Below, one piece after another: positions 34,180 to 42,953 of a stretch of DNA of 64,000 nt. Position numbers and translations under genes: made by a program. The notes below the pieces were generated by a model. That model made no database searches and was not told the DNA's origin. It saw nothing but the letters and a program-made list of their open reading frames with translations. The stretch covers positions 186,001 to 250,000 of the forward strand of contig CALWMN010000001.1 in assembly GCA_944381935.1 (NCBI GenBank), read 5' to 3'. The first letter of the stretch is position 1; every line of letters starts with the position of its first letter. Source of the DNA: an uncultured Mediterraneibacter sp. GTDB taxonomy: Bacteria; Bacillota; Clostridia; Lachnospirales; Lachnospiraceae.

Positions 34180-34912
34180 ACTGTCTGTTTCGCCTCCTTC
34201 AAATATTGTTTAATCAAATGGGCGCACTATAACCATCTATATACAGAATACATACCATAAACTTCTTTTTTCATTATACTCGATTTCTCCCACTTTAACA
34301 CCCCTTTGCGCTTCATAGTATTGACCAGTTATCTTCTTCTGCAAAGTTTCAAATTCTCTCTGCTTTAGCTCCTGTGTTGCGTCTGTATAGATATTCAGGG
34401 TAGTTTTTACGTCTTTATGTCCAAGCACATCCTGAACAACTTTAATATTTACCCCGGACTCTACAAGCCGTGTGGTAAATGTATGCCGCAGTGAATGGCA
34501 GATAAACCGGGGCAATAATACTTTAGGATTGTTGGTTTTGTTCAACAGAGCATCATTACAATCACGGATGATCCTGCGTATAGCCTTGTTCAAGGTTCCC
34601 TGATGCTGTACTCCGCCAAACCGATTTACAAATATAAAATCTGTATATCCGTCTATCGTTACTTTACACTGAATATCATTCTCCTCCTGATATTGCTTTT
34701 CCTGTAAAAACGCCTCTTTTACATAGTCGAGCATGGGAATCTGTCTTGTTCCGGCTTTTGTTTTTGGCGTATGTACGTTAAAATAGCATCTGTTTTCCGC
34801 ATGATTATAATAAACCAGAGTATGATTCACGTCTATGATCCCCCGCTCCAGATCAATATCGCACCACCTGAGTCCCGTAACTTCTCCTACCCTCATGCCA
34901 GTCCCAACCTGT
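34077..34912. repeat. Long direct repeat of the integrase-side region, left copy
   Basis: This block is nearly identical to 51182-52015, with only scattered single-base differences over about 830 bases. It covers the integrase C-terminal half, its downstream spacer, and the start of the nucleotidyltransferase gene. The near identity indicates that two related elements sit in tandem and offers a substrate for homologous deletion. Confidence 0.8.
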
Positions 34913-35028
34913 CTACCTATTACGGTAAAATACTCTGACATTTCATAATCGTCGCAACACCACAGCGTCTCGAGATCTTTCTGTAAAAGTTCAGAAAAAT
35001 TCACTTCTCGCTTTCTCTGCCGCTTCAA
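34237..35028 (-). pseudogene. Chimeric remnant: sigma-like ORF start fused to integrase C-terminus
   Basis: Residues from about 42 onward match the C-terminal catalytic domain of the intact integrase at 51380-52648 (GTGMRVGEVTGLRW, HSLRHTFTTRL, LGHKDVKTTLNIYTD). The first 41 residues (KREVNFSELLQKDL...DYEMSEYFTVIGRQV) instead resemble the sigma-70-like regulator that lies near the integrase in Tn916-type elements. The DNA-binding domain and excisionase are gone. A deletion between the two genes explains this. It carries Arg, His-x-x-Arg and Tyr but lacks its arm-binding domain, so it is unlikely to be an active recombinase. Confidence 0.75.
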
Positions 35029-35208
35029 TCCGGCAAGATAATTCAGCGCTTCACCGTGTAAAACCTTAATGCAAAAAGCCTGAGAATATGATCAAATGTT
35101 TTTACATTTAAACACTAAAAATCCGTCCACTACACTCCCGACAATCATTTGGAAACAATAGAAATCATATCGCTTGATTTAGCCGTAACCCCTGACGGGA
35201 CACCTTAA

Positions 35209-35793
35209 CTATATCTGCCTATTTTTTTCAATTTTATATTTTATTATCCCTAGATATTGAGATATTAGAACAACTAATATGGTCGATGCAGTTAATGATA
35301 CCATATCATTCCCCCCTGCCAACGTGCAGCTTGCAGCAAATAAGACTATGCTGATCACTATCTTTATAGAAACTTTTCTACAATGTCTTTTCTCATCCAT
35401 GTCCAGTTCCCTATTTATATTTTCCACTGGCGCAGCTTTCAATATAAGAATCGAACCACTCACTATAACAAGCCATGCTATTGGCAAAATAAACGTATAG
35501 TGCTTTTCAATAAGAAGTACGCTTGTTTGTAATGTAACAGAACACACAAGGCATCCGGCAAAAGTATCTAGATGTACACCTCCTATGTACGTTCGCAGCA
35601 ACATAAAAATACTCATAAATACTATAAATTCTGGAATCATGTGCAGATACAGTCCTATGCCAAAGGCAACAATAAAGTAACTTAATATTTCAAGTCCTAA
35701 TTGAAAACCATATTGATATATATCATATGATTCCTTTGAAATTACGTCAGCTTTCATAATGTAATCCGTTATTTTTTTCGATAGATATTTCAC
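35209..35793 (-). CDS. agrB: AgrB-like peptide-processing membrane protease
   Basis: AgrB cleaves the C-terminal tail of AgrD and forms the cyclic thiolactone autoinducer in the membrane. This 194-residue protein has about five to six membrane helices. The catalytic pair is visible as His and Cys in RTYIGGVHLDTFAGCLVC, matching the GGxH...C motif of the family. It begins with GTG at 35791-35793, 3 bases after the AgrD stop, with AAGGA inside the end of agrD. It is the last gene of the RiPP/agr train. Confidence 0.92.
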   Translation of the reverse strand: MKYLSKKITDYIMKADVISKESYDIYQYGFQLGLEILSYFIVAFGIGLYLHMIPEFIVFMSIFMLLRTYIGGVHLDTFAGCLVCSVTLQTSVLLIEKHYTFILPIAWLVIVSGSILILKAAPVENINRELDMDEKRHCRKVSIKIVISIVLFAASCTLAGGNDMVSLTASTILVVLISQYLGIIKYKIEKNRQI

Positions 35794-35796
35794 AGT

Positions 35797-35931
35797 TTAC
35801 TTTTCCTTCAACTTCTTTAACTCTAATGGCATTTTGGGTTGGTGGTAAATAAAAGCACAATTACTATTTACAGATATTTTCCCCAGTTTTAAAGATATAT
35901 TTGCCAATACCTGGGCGAAACTAGATTTCAT
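35797..35931 (-). CDS. agrD: AgrD-like autoinducing peptide precursor
   Basis: This 44-residue peptide is easy to miss because of its length. It has an N-terminal amphipathic helix (MKSSFAQVLANISLKLGKI). The predicted ring is CAFIY, Cys25 to Tyr29, a five-residue thiolactone as in staphylococcal AgrD. The C-terminal recognition tail HQPKMPLELKKLKEK corresponds to the family's acidic-Pro-x-EL pattern, although here it is basic. It lies directly upstream of agrB and downstream of the histidine kinase gene. The mature signal is expected to carry a short N-terminal tail from the Ser/Asn residues before Cys25. Confidence 0.88.
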   Translation of the reverse strand: MKSSFAQVLANISLKLGKISVNSNCAFIYHQPKMPLELKKLKEK

Positions 35932-36008
35932 ATTATTAGACTTCACCTTGCTCCTCCTTTATTCTTATTTCGTACTTCATTATAAAACAGCATCGCCCAT
36001 AATCGCGC

Positions 36009-37313
36009 TCACGTTCCATACAGTGTCGTCCTGATAAGAAAACGGTTTGAAACAGAATCATCAACAGACACTGTACCATGATATTTTTCCGCCACCCTAT
36101 AAACAGATGGCAGACCAATACCATGATTAAGTACATCAGCCTTTGTCGTTTGCAGTTTTTTCCCTTTCGTCTTTACCAACTCTCCTCTATAATTATTTTC
36201 TACTGATATCAGGAGATTGGATCTGTCATATTTTATTTTAAGCCTGATATATTTTTTGCCGTCCGCTTTTCTGGCTCCTTCGACCGCATTCTCCAGCAAA
36301 TTACCCAATATCAGGCTTATATCGGCACTCTTAAACGGTATATCCACAGGGATACACAAATTTGACTGAAACGCTATCCCTTCCTTTTCTGCTGTCGTGC
36401 GCCAATATCCCACAAGGGAATCTATCACTGTATTTCCGGTATTTACTCCTTCAGACGGCTTTAAATTTCCGTTTTCCATGACATCATTTACAAAGCCAAT
36501 TATCTTCCCACACTCCCCTTTTTCCGCATACGCAAGAATCGATACGAAATCATTTCTCATATTGTGCCTCACATCTCTCATCTGCTGCATAGAAAGCTCA
36601 ATTTCTTTCTGATGTCTTTCACTTAGCTCCAACTGTTGTTCGTAAACCAGGTTCATCTGCCTGACATACAGATCGTCCGCCAGTTTTCTGTAAATATAAA
36701 AGATTAATACATTTATGAACAACAGCACCGCCACAGAAATCAGAGAAAAAGTCTCAGCATATTTCCACTCTGATTGATAAGCTAACATAAATACCGTTCC
36801 CATAATATATATACTTCCTGCTGAAATAAAAACAAGCAGAATATTATGGGAATCCGGAAGCTCCATAGATGTTGTAGTAATTACTTTTCTTAAAGCCACT
36901 ATCACAATAAAAAGCAGCAGTTTTGAAATAAATGAACCAAAGAGTTGAGAATTTGCAAGACGTTCGGAATAAAGCATAAACATATTATTAATCAACATCT
37001 CTGACAGCATCCAGATCGCATCAAATGTAATTGAAAAGAGGCATTTCTTCCAAAACTTCCCCTCAAATATATTTACTGCCACTACCAGCGTACACACTAA
37101 CGTCATGCCAATATTATAGATTGGCGCCAATGTCCCCCCAATAATATTGAGTATTCCGATCTGCCAGACAACAAGCAACGCAATTCCCAGGAACACTTGG
37201 ATACTCTTCTTTTTCATTGTAAAAAAAATTTTAAAATAAAGGAAAAACAAAAAAATAGTAAATAGTCCAAGTATTATGTTTATTCCTTCTGTAACCCACT
37301 TATCTACCAGCAT
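36009..37313 (-). CDS. AgrC-like GHKL histidine kinase
   Basis: This 434-residue kinase is the likely receptor for the cyclic peptide. Residues 1-210 hold six to seven membrane helices. The phosphoacceptor region reads MRDVRHNMRNDFVSI with its His. The GHKL ATPase shows LGNLLENAVEGARK (N-box) and HGIGLPSVYRVAEKYHG (G-box). The ATG at 37313 follows GGAGG by nine bases and overlaps the response regulator's end by 14 bases; a longer in-frame start at 37334 lies inside the regulator gene. The order regulator-kinase-AgrD-AgrB reverses the staphylococcal order but keeps all four parts. Confidence 0.92.
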   Translation of the reverse strand: MLVDKWVTEGINIILGLFTIFLFFLYFKIFFTMKKKSIQVFLGIALLVVWQIGILNIIGGTLAPIYNIGMTLVCTLVVAVNIFEGKFWKKCLFSITFDAIWMLSEMLINNMFMLYSERLANSQLFGSFISKLLLFIVIVALRKVITTTSMELPDSHNILLVFISAGSIYIMGTVFMLAYQSEWKYAETFSLISVAVLLFINVLIFYIYRKLADDLYVRQMNLVYEQQLELSERHQKEIELSMQQMRDVRHNMRNDFVSILAYAEKGECGKIIGFVNDVMENGNLKPSEGVNTGNTVIDSLVGYWRTTAEKEGIAFQSNLCIPVDIPFKSADISLILGNLLENAVEGARKADGKKYIRLKIKYDRSNLLISVENNYRGELVKTKGKKLQTTKADVLNHGIGLPSVYRVAEKYHGTVSVDDSVSNRFLIRTTLYGT

Positions 37314-38028
37314 AAACAGTGTCCTCCATCTCACAATACTGTTCGCTAATCAGTTTCCTCCGGTCTACACTAATAGATATTTTCTTACCATTGTCCATTA
37401 AAACAAAATCATATGATATTCCTTCCACATGTTTATAATTTACCAGAAAGGACTGATGGACACGAAGAAAAGCAGCTGCAGTAGCTTTCAATCTCTCTTC
37501 TATTTCGTTGAGTTTTCCATAAAACTCAAATACCTCCTTTTCCGTTATCCCTCGAATCTTCCTCCGATTACTCTCAAAATAAAGAATATCCCGGATCAGG
37601 ACTTTACGGTTCATCCGTTGATACTTATAGCGAAAATAGCTGTCACTGCTGCTTATATCTTCATACGCTGTCCGAAAGCATTCTTCCATCTGCGCCGGAC
37701 ATACCGGTTTTATCAGAAATTGAAAAGGGCGTACTGAAAAAGATTCTTTCATATAAGTTTCATGGCTTGTAACATAAATGATCAAAACCGTTTTATCATA
37801 CATCCTGATCTTCTTAGCAGCAGAAATACCGTCTTCGTTCTCCATTTCTATATCAAGATAAATCATATCAAAAGAACCGCCTTCTATAACTGCATCGACT
37901 AAGCTTTCGCCGTTCTGAAATACATCAATTTCCACGTCCACAAAATTCTGCTTTGCTATATTCTGTATTTGGATCTTCATATTTTCAGCAAATTGGATGT
38001 CATCATCACAAACCGCTATGTTCAACAT
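37300..38028 (-). CDS. AgrA-like LytTR response regulator
   Basis: This 242-residue regulator has a receiver domain with acidic pocket CDDD near residue 8 and the phosphoacceptor in MIYLDIEMENEDG, then a C-terminal LytTR DNA-binding domain (KVLIRDILYFES, AFLRVHQSFLVNYKHVE). LytTR proteins bind pairs of 9-bp direct repeats about 12 bases apart. Such a repeat occurs at 47721-47750 upstream of the gene train. It overlaps the ABC exporter gene upstream by 7 bases, tying signalling and peptide export into one transcript. Confidence 0.93.
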   Translation of the reverse strand: MLNIAVCDDDIQFAENMKIQIQNIAKQNFVDVEIDVFQNGESLVDAVIEGGSFDMIYLDIEMENEDGISAAKKIRMYDKTVLIIYVTSHETYMKESFSVRPFQFLIKPVCPAQMEECFRTAYEDISSSDSYFRYKYQRMNRKVLIRDILYFESNRRKIRGITEKEVFEFYGKLNEIEERLKATAAAFLRVHQSFLVNYKHVEGISYDFVLMDNGKKISISVDRRKLISEQYCEMEDTVYAGR

Positions 38029-39692
38029 ATTGTCACCTCTCTCCTCTGTGTTTCTTCTTTTCCTTTGTTCGATAAATCAATGACTCTGTCTGTCGATTTT
38101 ATGGAGTCACTTTTATGAGTTACCATAATAATTAATTTATCTTTAAATTCCATTTCAATCAAGCGGTTAATATTTTTTTCAGACTTTTGGTCAAGATTTG
38201 ATGTTGCTTCATCGAATATTATTATTGGTGTATTTCTTATTAACGCTCTTGCTAATGCAATTTTTTGTTTCTCTCCACCTGATACCAGACTGCCATTTTC
38301 TCCAACAACATATTTTAGGGAATGTTCTTTAACAAACTCTTCTAAACCACTATCCACAATCACTTGATTTAACTGTTCATCTGAAACTTTTCTTCCCAAT
38401 AAGATATTAAATTCTATTGTGTCATTAAATAAATATATATCTTGACTAACCACAGAAATCAGTTCTCGATATGATTGTATATTAATTTCTTTTACATTTA
38501 TACCGTTAATTAAAATATCTCCTGAATACTCATCATACAGCAAAAGAATCAGATTAATGAATGTAGTTTTACCTGCACCGTTTCTCCCCAGAATAATCAG
38601 CCGGTCTCCTAATCCAGCATTAAAAGATATATTATTTAAAACAGGATTATTTTCTTCGTAAAAAAATGATACATTTTGAAAATTAATAGTGATAGTGTCT
38701 TGCTCTGCAATATTCTTTCCTGTTTGCCTTTCTTCTGCAAGATCCATAAACTTATAATATCTCTTCACAGATGGCATTACACCAGATAGGTAATATTTAA
38801 TATTTAACAAAGATGAAATTGGCGTTATGACATATGTACTATAAGTTACAAACGCTATAATGCCTCCTATCGTTATTTTGAAATCACTCTGCAGCAATCC
38901 ACCGATCAGATAAATTAATGCAATTATTGTTTCAAACAATAAAGAATCAAAGCTCTGATTATATTGGCTGACAATATTGAGTTCTTTTTTTCTTATCAGC
39001 ATATCTTTTATCTTTTCATTTGACTCTGTTTCTTTCAATTTTTCTATATCAAATAATTTAATCTCTTTAACACCAGATAAAAGATTTCCGAACCATTTAT
39101 TATAGCCAACCATCTCCGATATATAACTTTCTGTTATTCTCTCGCGTTTGTCAGATAACACTTTCATCCCAAAATATTTTATAGGAATGCAGACGAATAC
39201 AACTATACTTAACTTCCAGTTAATTATGATTAATCCTGTCAAGCCGCCTAACATGCTAAATATCTTAGTTATAACGAACATCATATTTTCATCTAAAACA
39301 CTTACAATATTCGTAATATCTGTTTCTAGGCTATTTACCAATTCCAAGTTATTAAATTTCTTTATATAGCGCAATTTTAATTTAAAAATATGTAGAAGTG
39401 ACTTTTCTCTCAAACAGCATTCTACCTGAGTTTGTATTTTTATTCGTTGTTTTTCTTGAATAACTCCCAACAAATTAATTATCACATTAGATATTATTAA
39501 AATTACTACTAAAAAGATCAATAAAGAAAAATTTTTTTGAATTATTCCATAATCCATTATTGTCTGTATAAGCAACGGTATAATAGCTGAGAAAAAAGTT
39601 GATAAAACTAATAAAATAATAATGAACAGTATACTTTTCAAATATGGATAGAATAATTCAAATATCCATTTAATGTATTTTTTATCTTTCAT
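38022..39692 (-). CDS. ABC exporter for the Cys-rich peptide
   Basis: This 556-residue half-transporter has six membrane helices and a C-terminal ATPase. Walker A is GRNGAGKTTF, signature VSGGEKQK, Walker B IIIFDEATSNLD, and H-loop MVTHKSD. It lacks an N-terminal C39 peptidase domain, so leader removal must be done by another enzyme, plausibly the subtilisin-like protease of the cluster. The ATG at 39692 lies inside the end of the preceding gene, in another frame, indicating tight coupling. It probably works as a homodimer exporting the modified RiPP. Confidence 0.88.
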   Translation of the reverse strand: MKDKKYIKWIFELFYPYLKSILFIIILLVLSTFFSAIIPLLIQTIMDYGIIQKNFSLLIFLVVILIISNVIINLLGVIQEKQRIKIQTQVECCLREKSLLHIFKLKLRYIKKFNNLELVNSLETDITNIVSVLDENMMFVITKIFSMLGGLTGLIIINWKLSIVVFVCIPIKYFGMKVLSDKRERITESYISEMVGYNKWFGNLLSGVKEIKLFDIEKLKETESNEKIKDMLIRKKELNIVSQYNQSFDSLLFETIIALIYLIGGLLQSDFKITIGGIIAFVTYSTYVITPISSLLNIKYYLSGVMPSVKRYYKFMDLAEERQTGKNIAEQDTITINFQNVSFFYEENNPVLNNISFNAGLGDRLIILGRNGAGKTTFINLILLLYDEYSGDILINGINVKEINIQSYRELISVVSQDIYLFNDTIEFNILLGRKVSDEQLNQVIVDSGLEEFVKEHSLKYVVGENGSLVSGGEKQKIALARALIRNTPIIIFDEATSNLDQKSEKNINRLIEMEFKDKLIIMVTHKSDSIKSTDRVIDLSNKGKEETQRREVTIC

Positions 39693-39972
39693 TATGCTCA
39701 ATATTTGAAATTCTTATAATTTCATCAGTTATGCTACTCAAAGTAAAAAATTCAAATGAATTAATTTTTTCACTTGAAAACCTGATCCCAAACTCTTCTT
39801 TTACCCCTATCAGCAAGTAGACAATATCTCTGGCTTCAAGATCCCAGTCCCTCGAAAACAACGAATCATCATCCAACTTTCTGGAATATTTCTTCTCGGT
39901 AATTTCTTCAATTATGTTATATATAATTTCTATAATAGACCTTTTATCCATCTCACTCCATGTACTCTCCAT
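39682..39972 (-). CDS. Acyl-carrier-related protein of the peptide maturation system
   Basis: This 96-residue protein has the four-helix acyl carrier pattern, with WDLEARDIVYLLIGVKEEFGI aligning to the LGLDSLDVVEL...EEEFGI core of ACPs. The serine that would carry phosphopantetheine is replaced (EAR instead of DSL), so it cannot be an ordinary carrier. Proteins of this kind are known from clostridial Cys-rich bacteriocin-like clusters as acyl-carrier-related maturation proteins. It lies between the conserved maturation protein and the exporter gene. Scaffold or docking roles are possible; the true role is unknown. Confidence 0.78.
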   Translation of the reverse strand: MESTWSEMDKRSIIEIIYNIIEEITEKKYSRKLDDDSLFSRDWDLEARDIVYLLIGVKEEFGIRFSSEKINSFEFFTLSSITDEIIRISNIEHNER

Positions 39973-39983
39973 TTAAAACTTTT

Positions 39984-41069
39984 TCAAAACTCTTCGTATT
40001 TTCCGTATCCTTCCAGAGTAGATAAAATGTGCTGTTCAAAACGCTTTCTATCCCCTTCATTAAATAATGTATATACATTAAATTGTTTTGCAGTTTCATG
40101 AACAAAATTATTATCCAAAGTTAGATATACTAATTTTTGAAAATCTTCCGTTGCATCCCAATTAACCATAGAATTTGTTAAAAAAATAGCATCTAACGCA
40201 TAATTATATTTATATTTAAGTGAATTATTTATCAGCGGAAAATATTTCTCCGGATAATCAACATACATAGAATTAAATACGACAAAATCAGGACTAATCG
40301 CATTTGAAACAAGATAATTTAGTACCCCGAAATCATTCAAATATTTATTATCATACTTTTCTATTCCACCAGGTACACCTATGATAATAACATCTGATTC
40401 TTCATTTTCCGACAATGCTTTCACATAGTGGTTAAAATATATAATTTTATCTTTATCAGATATTTGATTTTTTAACATAAATTGGGGGAAAGGATGAAAA
40501 CCATAATAATACGAATCATCTTTTGTTCCGATTTGTGTCACGTTATATCCGTTAGCTTTAAAAATCTCTCGTAACAGTATCTGCGTAGTAAATTTATAGC
40601 ATTGTTCACCTGTTCCCAATACCAGGACAATCGGCTTTTTAATGTCATAAATTATATTATCTTGCTCTTTTAGTTTCAAATCCATTTTAAGCTTACTATC
40701 TATGCTTCTAATATCTATGATACTTTCATGATATTTTTTAATTATCTCTTCATTTATCTCCTTTAATAAAATCACCTCTTTCCCCATATCAGAAGCAATT
40801 TTTATGTACTTTTCTATTTCACTGTCCTCTAAACAGATCCTGCTATCAATAATCATCAGAACATCTGATTTTTTAAGATTGTATTCAAATTGGTCTTTAA
40901 CAATATAATTTGTCTCAATCCCTACTTTTTTTCCAGCATCCTCCCCGGTATATCCCCACCCCCGTGGAGATACGACATACGCAACTTTGTATAATTGCGC
41001 ATTTGCATCCTGATATTGTAACAAATGCAAATTAGAAATATCATACGGATATAACATAATTTTCTTCAT
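39984..41069 (-). CDS. Peptide maturation system protein (TIGR04066-like)
   Basis: This 361-residue protein starts MKKIMLYPYDISNLHLLQY and contains KPIVLVLGTGEQCYKFTTQI near residue 165. It then alternates strands and helices in a Rossmann/P-loop-like manner (DVIIIGVPGGIEKY). Its N-terminus and position between the radical SAM maturase and the acyl-carrier-like protein match the TIGR04066 maturation family of clostridial Cys-rich peptide clusters, as I recall that family. No chemistry has been assigned to it. Codon use is AT-rich like its neighbours. Confidence 0.72.
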   Translation of the reverse strand: MKKIMLYPYDISNLHLLQYQDANAQLYKVAYVVSPRGWGYTGEDAGKKVGIETNYIVKDQFEYNLKKSDVLMIIDSRICLEDSEIEKYIKIASDMGKEVILLKEINEEIIKKYHESIIDIRSIDSKLKMDLKLKEQDNIIYDIKKPIVLVLGTGEQCYKFTTQILLREIFKANGYNVTQIGTKDDSYYYGFHPFPQFMLKNQISDKDKIIYFNHYVKALSENEESDVIIIGVPGGIEKYDNKYLNDFGVLNYLVSNAISPDFVVFNSMYVDYPEKYFPLINNSLKYKYNYALDAIFLTNSMVNWDATEDFQKLVYLTLDNNFVHETAKQFNVYTLFNEGDRKRFEQHILSTLEGYGKYEEF

Positions 41070-41139
41070 AATTTCAATATTGCTCCTATTCTATATATTC
41101 AAAATCTTGCTTTCGTAAAATCTATTTTCACAACCCAAA

Positions 41140-42564
41140 TTACATTATATCATCCAACCACAATATATCATTATCAAAATCGCTATTTTCACAGATCAAA
41201 CAATAGTCTTTCAGTTGCTCGACGGCTTCATATTTAACTCCCTGGCAATGTTGTAATTTCTTCTTAATTGAAATTCCATTTCCCGTATCAGCATGTTGTG
41301 CACAAAGGAAACAAAATTTTGCTGCCCAGCATTCTTTACAACTCTTTTCTGTTAATCTTCCAATATTCAATAATTTAATAACTTGCTCTTCATAAAATCC
41401 ATCCTTGATATTCCCAATTTTCATATCTGGTGAAACTTCACTTACTCTTTCACACGGATAAAAATTTCCGTAAATATCAACAAACAGCTTATGACACCCC
41501 ACAATACAAGGTCCGCCTGGATGAGCAGCTTTTTCTACTAATGTAGATATTCCTCGGTTAGACATAAGCGTTTTTAATTGACTGTAATACGCTATAGGTA
41601 TCGCAGAAATGTCTATCCCCTCAGTCTTTTCCACTTTACTATATAACAACTTAAAAAGCTCAAATAAGTCTCTCTGCATATAAGACTCATCTTCCAGATA
41701 ACTCTCTTTATCTTTTATCCCTTCTCTTGATATCTTATTAAACATAACATGACGATTTTTCATGAATTCATTGTTTTTAAAAAAATCATCCAAATATTTC
41801 AAATTATTACGAGGATCAATTACACAATTTATTGCTACAGTCGTAGCATATTGAGGATACTCCTTAGAAATCAAGTCCAGTTTATCCATTATAATATCAA
41901 AAGTTCCCTTACCATTAACATTTTGGCGATTTCTGTCATGATATTCTTTGGGACCATCTAAACTTATCACCAGGGCAACATCATTTTCAGCTAAAACTTC
42001 AAGCATTTTTTTATCCAGTAATGTGGCATTTGTTGTCATCCTATATCTCACTTTTTTCCCACCAGCTTGTCCGTTTACATACTGAATAATTCTTTCTATC
42101 AAGTCAAATTCAATAAGAGGTTCTCCGCCATAAAATCCTATTTGTAGTTCTGGCATATCATAAGAATGATGCATATAGAAATCTATTATACTCTTAGCCA
42201 AATCAAAATCCATCTTCTTATTATTATGTTTTCTATTATAATATGTCCCTGAATATGGGCAATAACCGCACCGCAAATTACATTGCTGTGTAACTTGCAA
42301 CGTAATGGATTTAATTGAGCTTCTCAGATAGTAATGTATGTATTTTGTTACCGGATGCTCTATATATTCCCAATGATGCGACTGTAGAAAACCGCGGTTT
42401 TGCAATTCTTCCGTAACAGCATTTACCCTGGCATTCAATTCATTTCTATTTTCATTAAGAATATCATATACCTCTTTCTCAACTCTTATAATTGCATTAG
42501 TGTTAAAATCATAGATATAATAATTTTTATATGTCTTAAATGTATAAATAAATGCCTTCTTCAT
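41140..42564 (-). CDS. Radical SAM/SPASM maturase of a Cys-rich RiPP (CcpM-like)
   Basis: This 474-residue enzyme has an N-terminal precursor-recognition-like domain (YNYYIYDFN-type strands, residues 1-90), then the radical SAM core with QQCNLRCGYCPYSG (CxxxCxxC) and GFYGGEPLIEF. The C-terminal SPASM region carries about ten cysteines (GGPCIVGCHKL, FYPCERV, KSCKECWAAKFCFLCAQH, and CLIC near the end) for two auxiliary [4Fe-4S] clusters. Such enzymes install thioether or other cross-links on Cys-rich peptides. The ATG at 42564 follows GGAGAGG; longer in-frame starts exist at 42594 and 42576. It lies directly downstream of the precursor gene. Confidence 0.9.
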   Translation of the reverse strand: MKKAFIYTFKTYKNYYIYDFNTNAIIRVEKEVYDILNENRNELNARVNAVTEELQNRGFLQSHHWEYIEHPVTKYIHYYLRSSIKSITLQVTQQCNLRCGYCPYSGTYYNRKHNNKKMDFDLAKSIIDFYMHHSYDMPELQIGFYGGEPLIEFDLIERIIQYVNGQAGGKKVRYRMTTNATLLDKKMLEVLAENDVALVISLDGPKEYHDRNRQNVNGKGTFDIIMDKLDLISKEYPQYATTVAINCVIDPRNNLKYLDDFFKNNEFMKNRHVMFNKISREGIKDKESYLEDESYMQRDLFELFKLLYSKVEKTEGIDISAIPIAYYSQLKTLMSNRGISTLVEKAAHPGGPCIVGCHKLFVDIYGNFYPCERVSEVSPDMKIGNIKDGFYEEQVIKLLNIGRLTEKSCKECWAAKFCFLCAQHADTGNGISIKKKLQHCQGVKYEAVEQLKDYCLICENSDFDNDILWLDDIM

Positions 42565-42666
42565 ATTCCTCTCCATTGCATTACTTTTATCCAATGATAC
42601 GGATATTAAAATCTATTGCGTAATTTCTCTTCCTACGCGGTATTGATTTCTATGGCTTTGCTATAC

Positions 42667-42705
42667 AAAGATTGCTGCTTTCTGTATTAGAAAGCAGCAA
42701 TCTTT
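42667..42705. other. Intercistronic hairpin between precursor and maturase genes
   Basis: Perfect 16-bp arms (42667-42682 and 42690-42705) enclose a 7-base loop. On the minus strand no U-run follows, so it is more likely an RNA-stabilising or partial-termination structure that keeps precursor mRNA in excess over maturase mRNA, as is common in RiPP operons. Confidence 0.65.
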
Positions 42706-42734
42706 CAACTTCTCTCCATTTACTGGCAATATCA

Positions 42735-42887
42735 CTATCTTGACTGTTTGTTTGAGCTACTAGATTTTGCTGTATACGAAGATGTACTGGACGTTGTTGG
42801 TCCACAGGGGCAGTTACTGCATACACAAAATGCAAATGCTCTTATAGTTTTTGCCTCGGTATTCATTTTTTTACCCAGCTTTTTCAT
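42735..42887 (-). CDS. Cys-rich RiPP precursor peptide (CLI_3235-like)
   Basis: This 50-residue peptide has a leader beginning MKKLGKKMNTEAKTIRAF and a core with four cysteines, FCVCSNCPCGP (Cys21, 23, 26 and 28). A Ser/Thr-rich tail ends KQSR. The MKKLGKKM start followed by a short Cys-rich core is typical of the CLI_3235 group of bacteriocin-like precursors paired with CcpM-type radical SAM enzymes. AAGGAG lies eight bases before the ATG at 42885-42887. It is followed by a strong hairpin and then the maturase gene. The four Cys in C-x-C-xx-C-x-C spacing are the likely cross-link sites. Confidence 0.85.
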   Translation of the reverse strand: MKKLGKKMNTEAKTIRAFAFCVCSNCPCGPTTSSTSSYTAKSSSSNKQSR

Positions 42888-42953
42888 AATTGTTCTCCTT
42901 CCTACACATATTTATTTAAACCCCCTCTTATTAAGGATAATTTAAATACTTTT

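Noticed and set aside
34237-35028. A second working integrase
   Set aside because: The arm-binding and core-binding domains are missing and replaced by part of a sigma-like gene.
42650-42835. A 61-codon minus-strand frame overlapping the RiPP precursor
   Set aside because: It is out of frame with the Cys-rich precursor, lacks a ribosome binding site and runs through the 16-bp hairpin.
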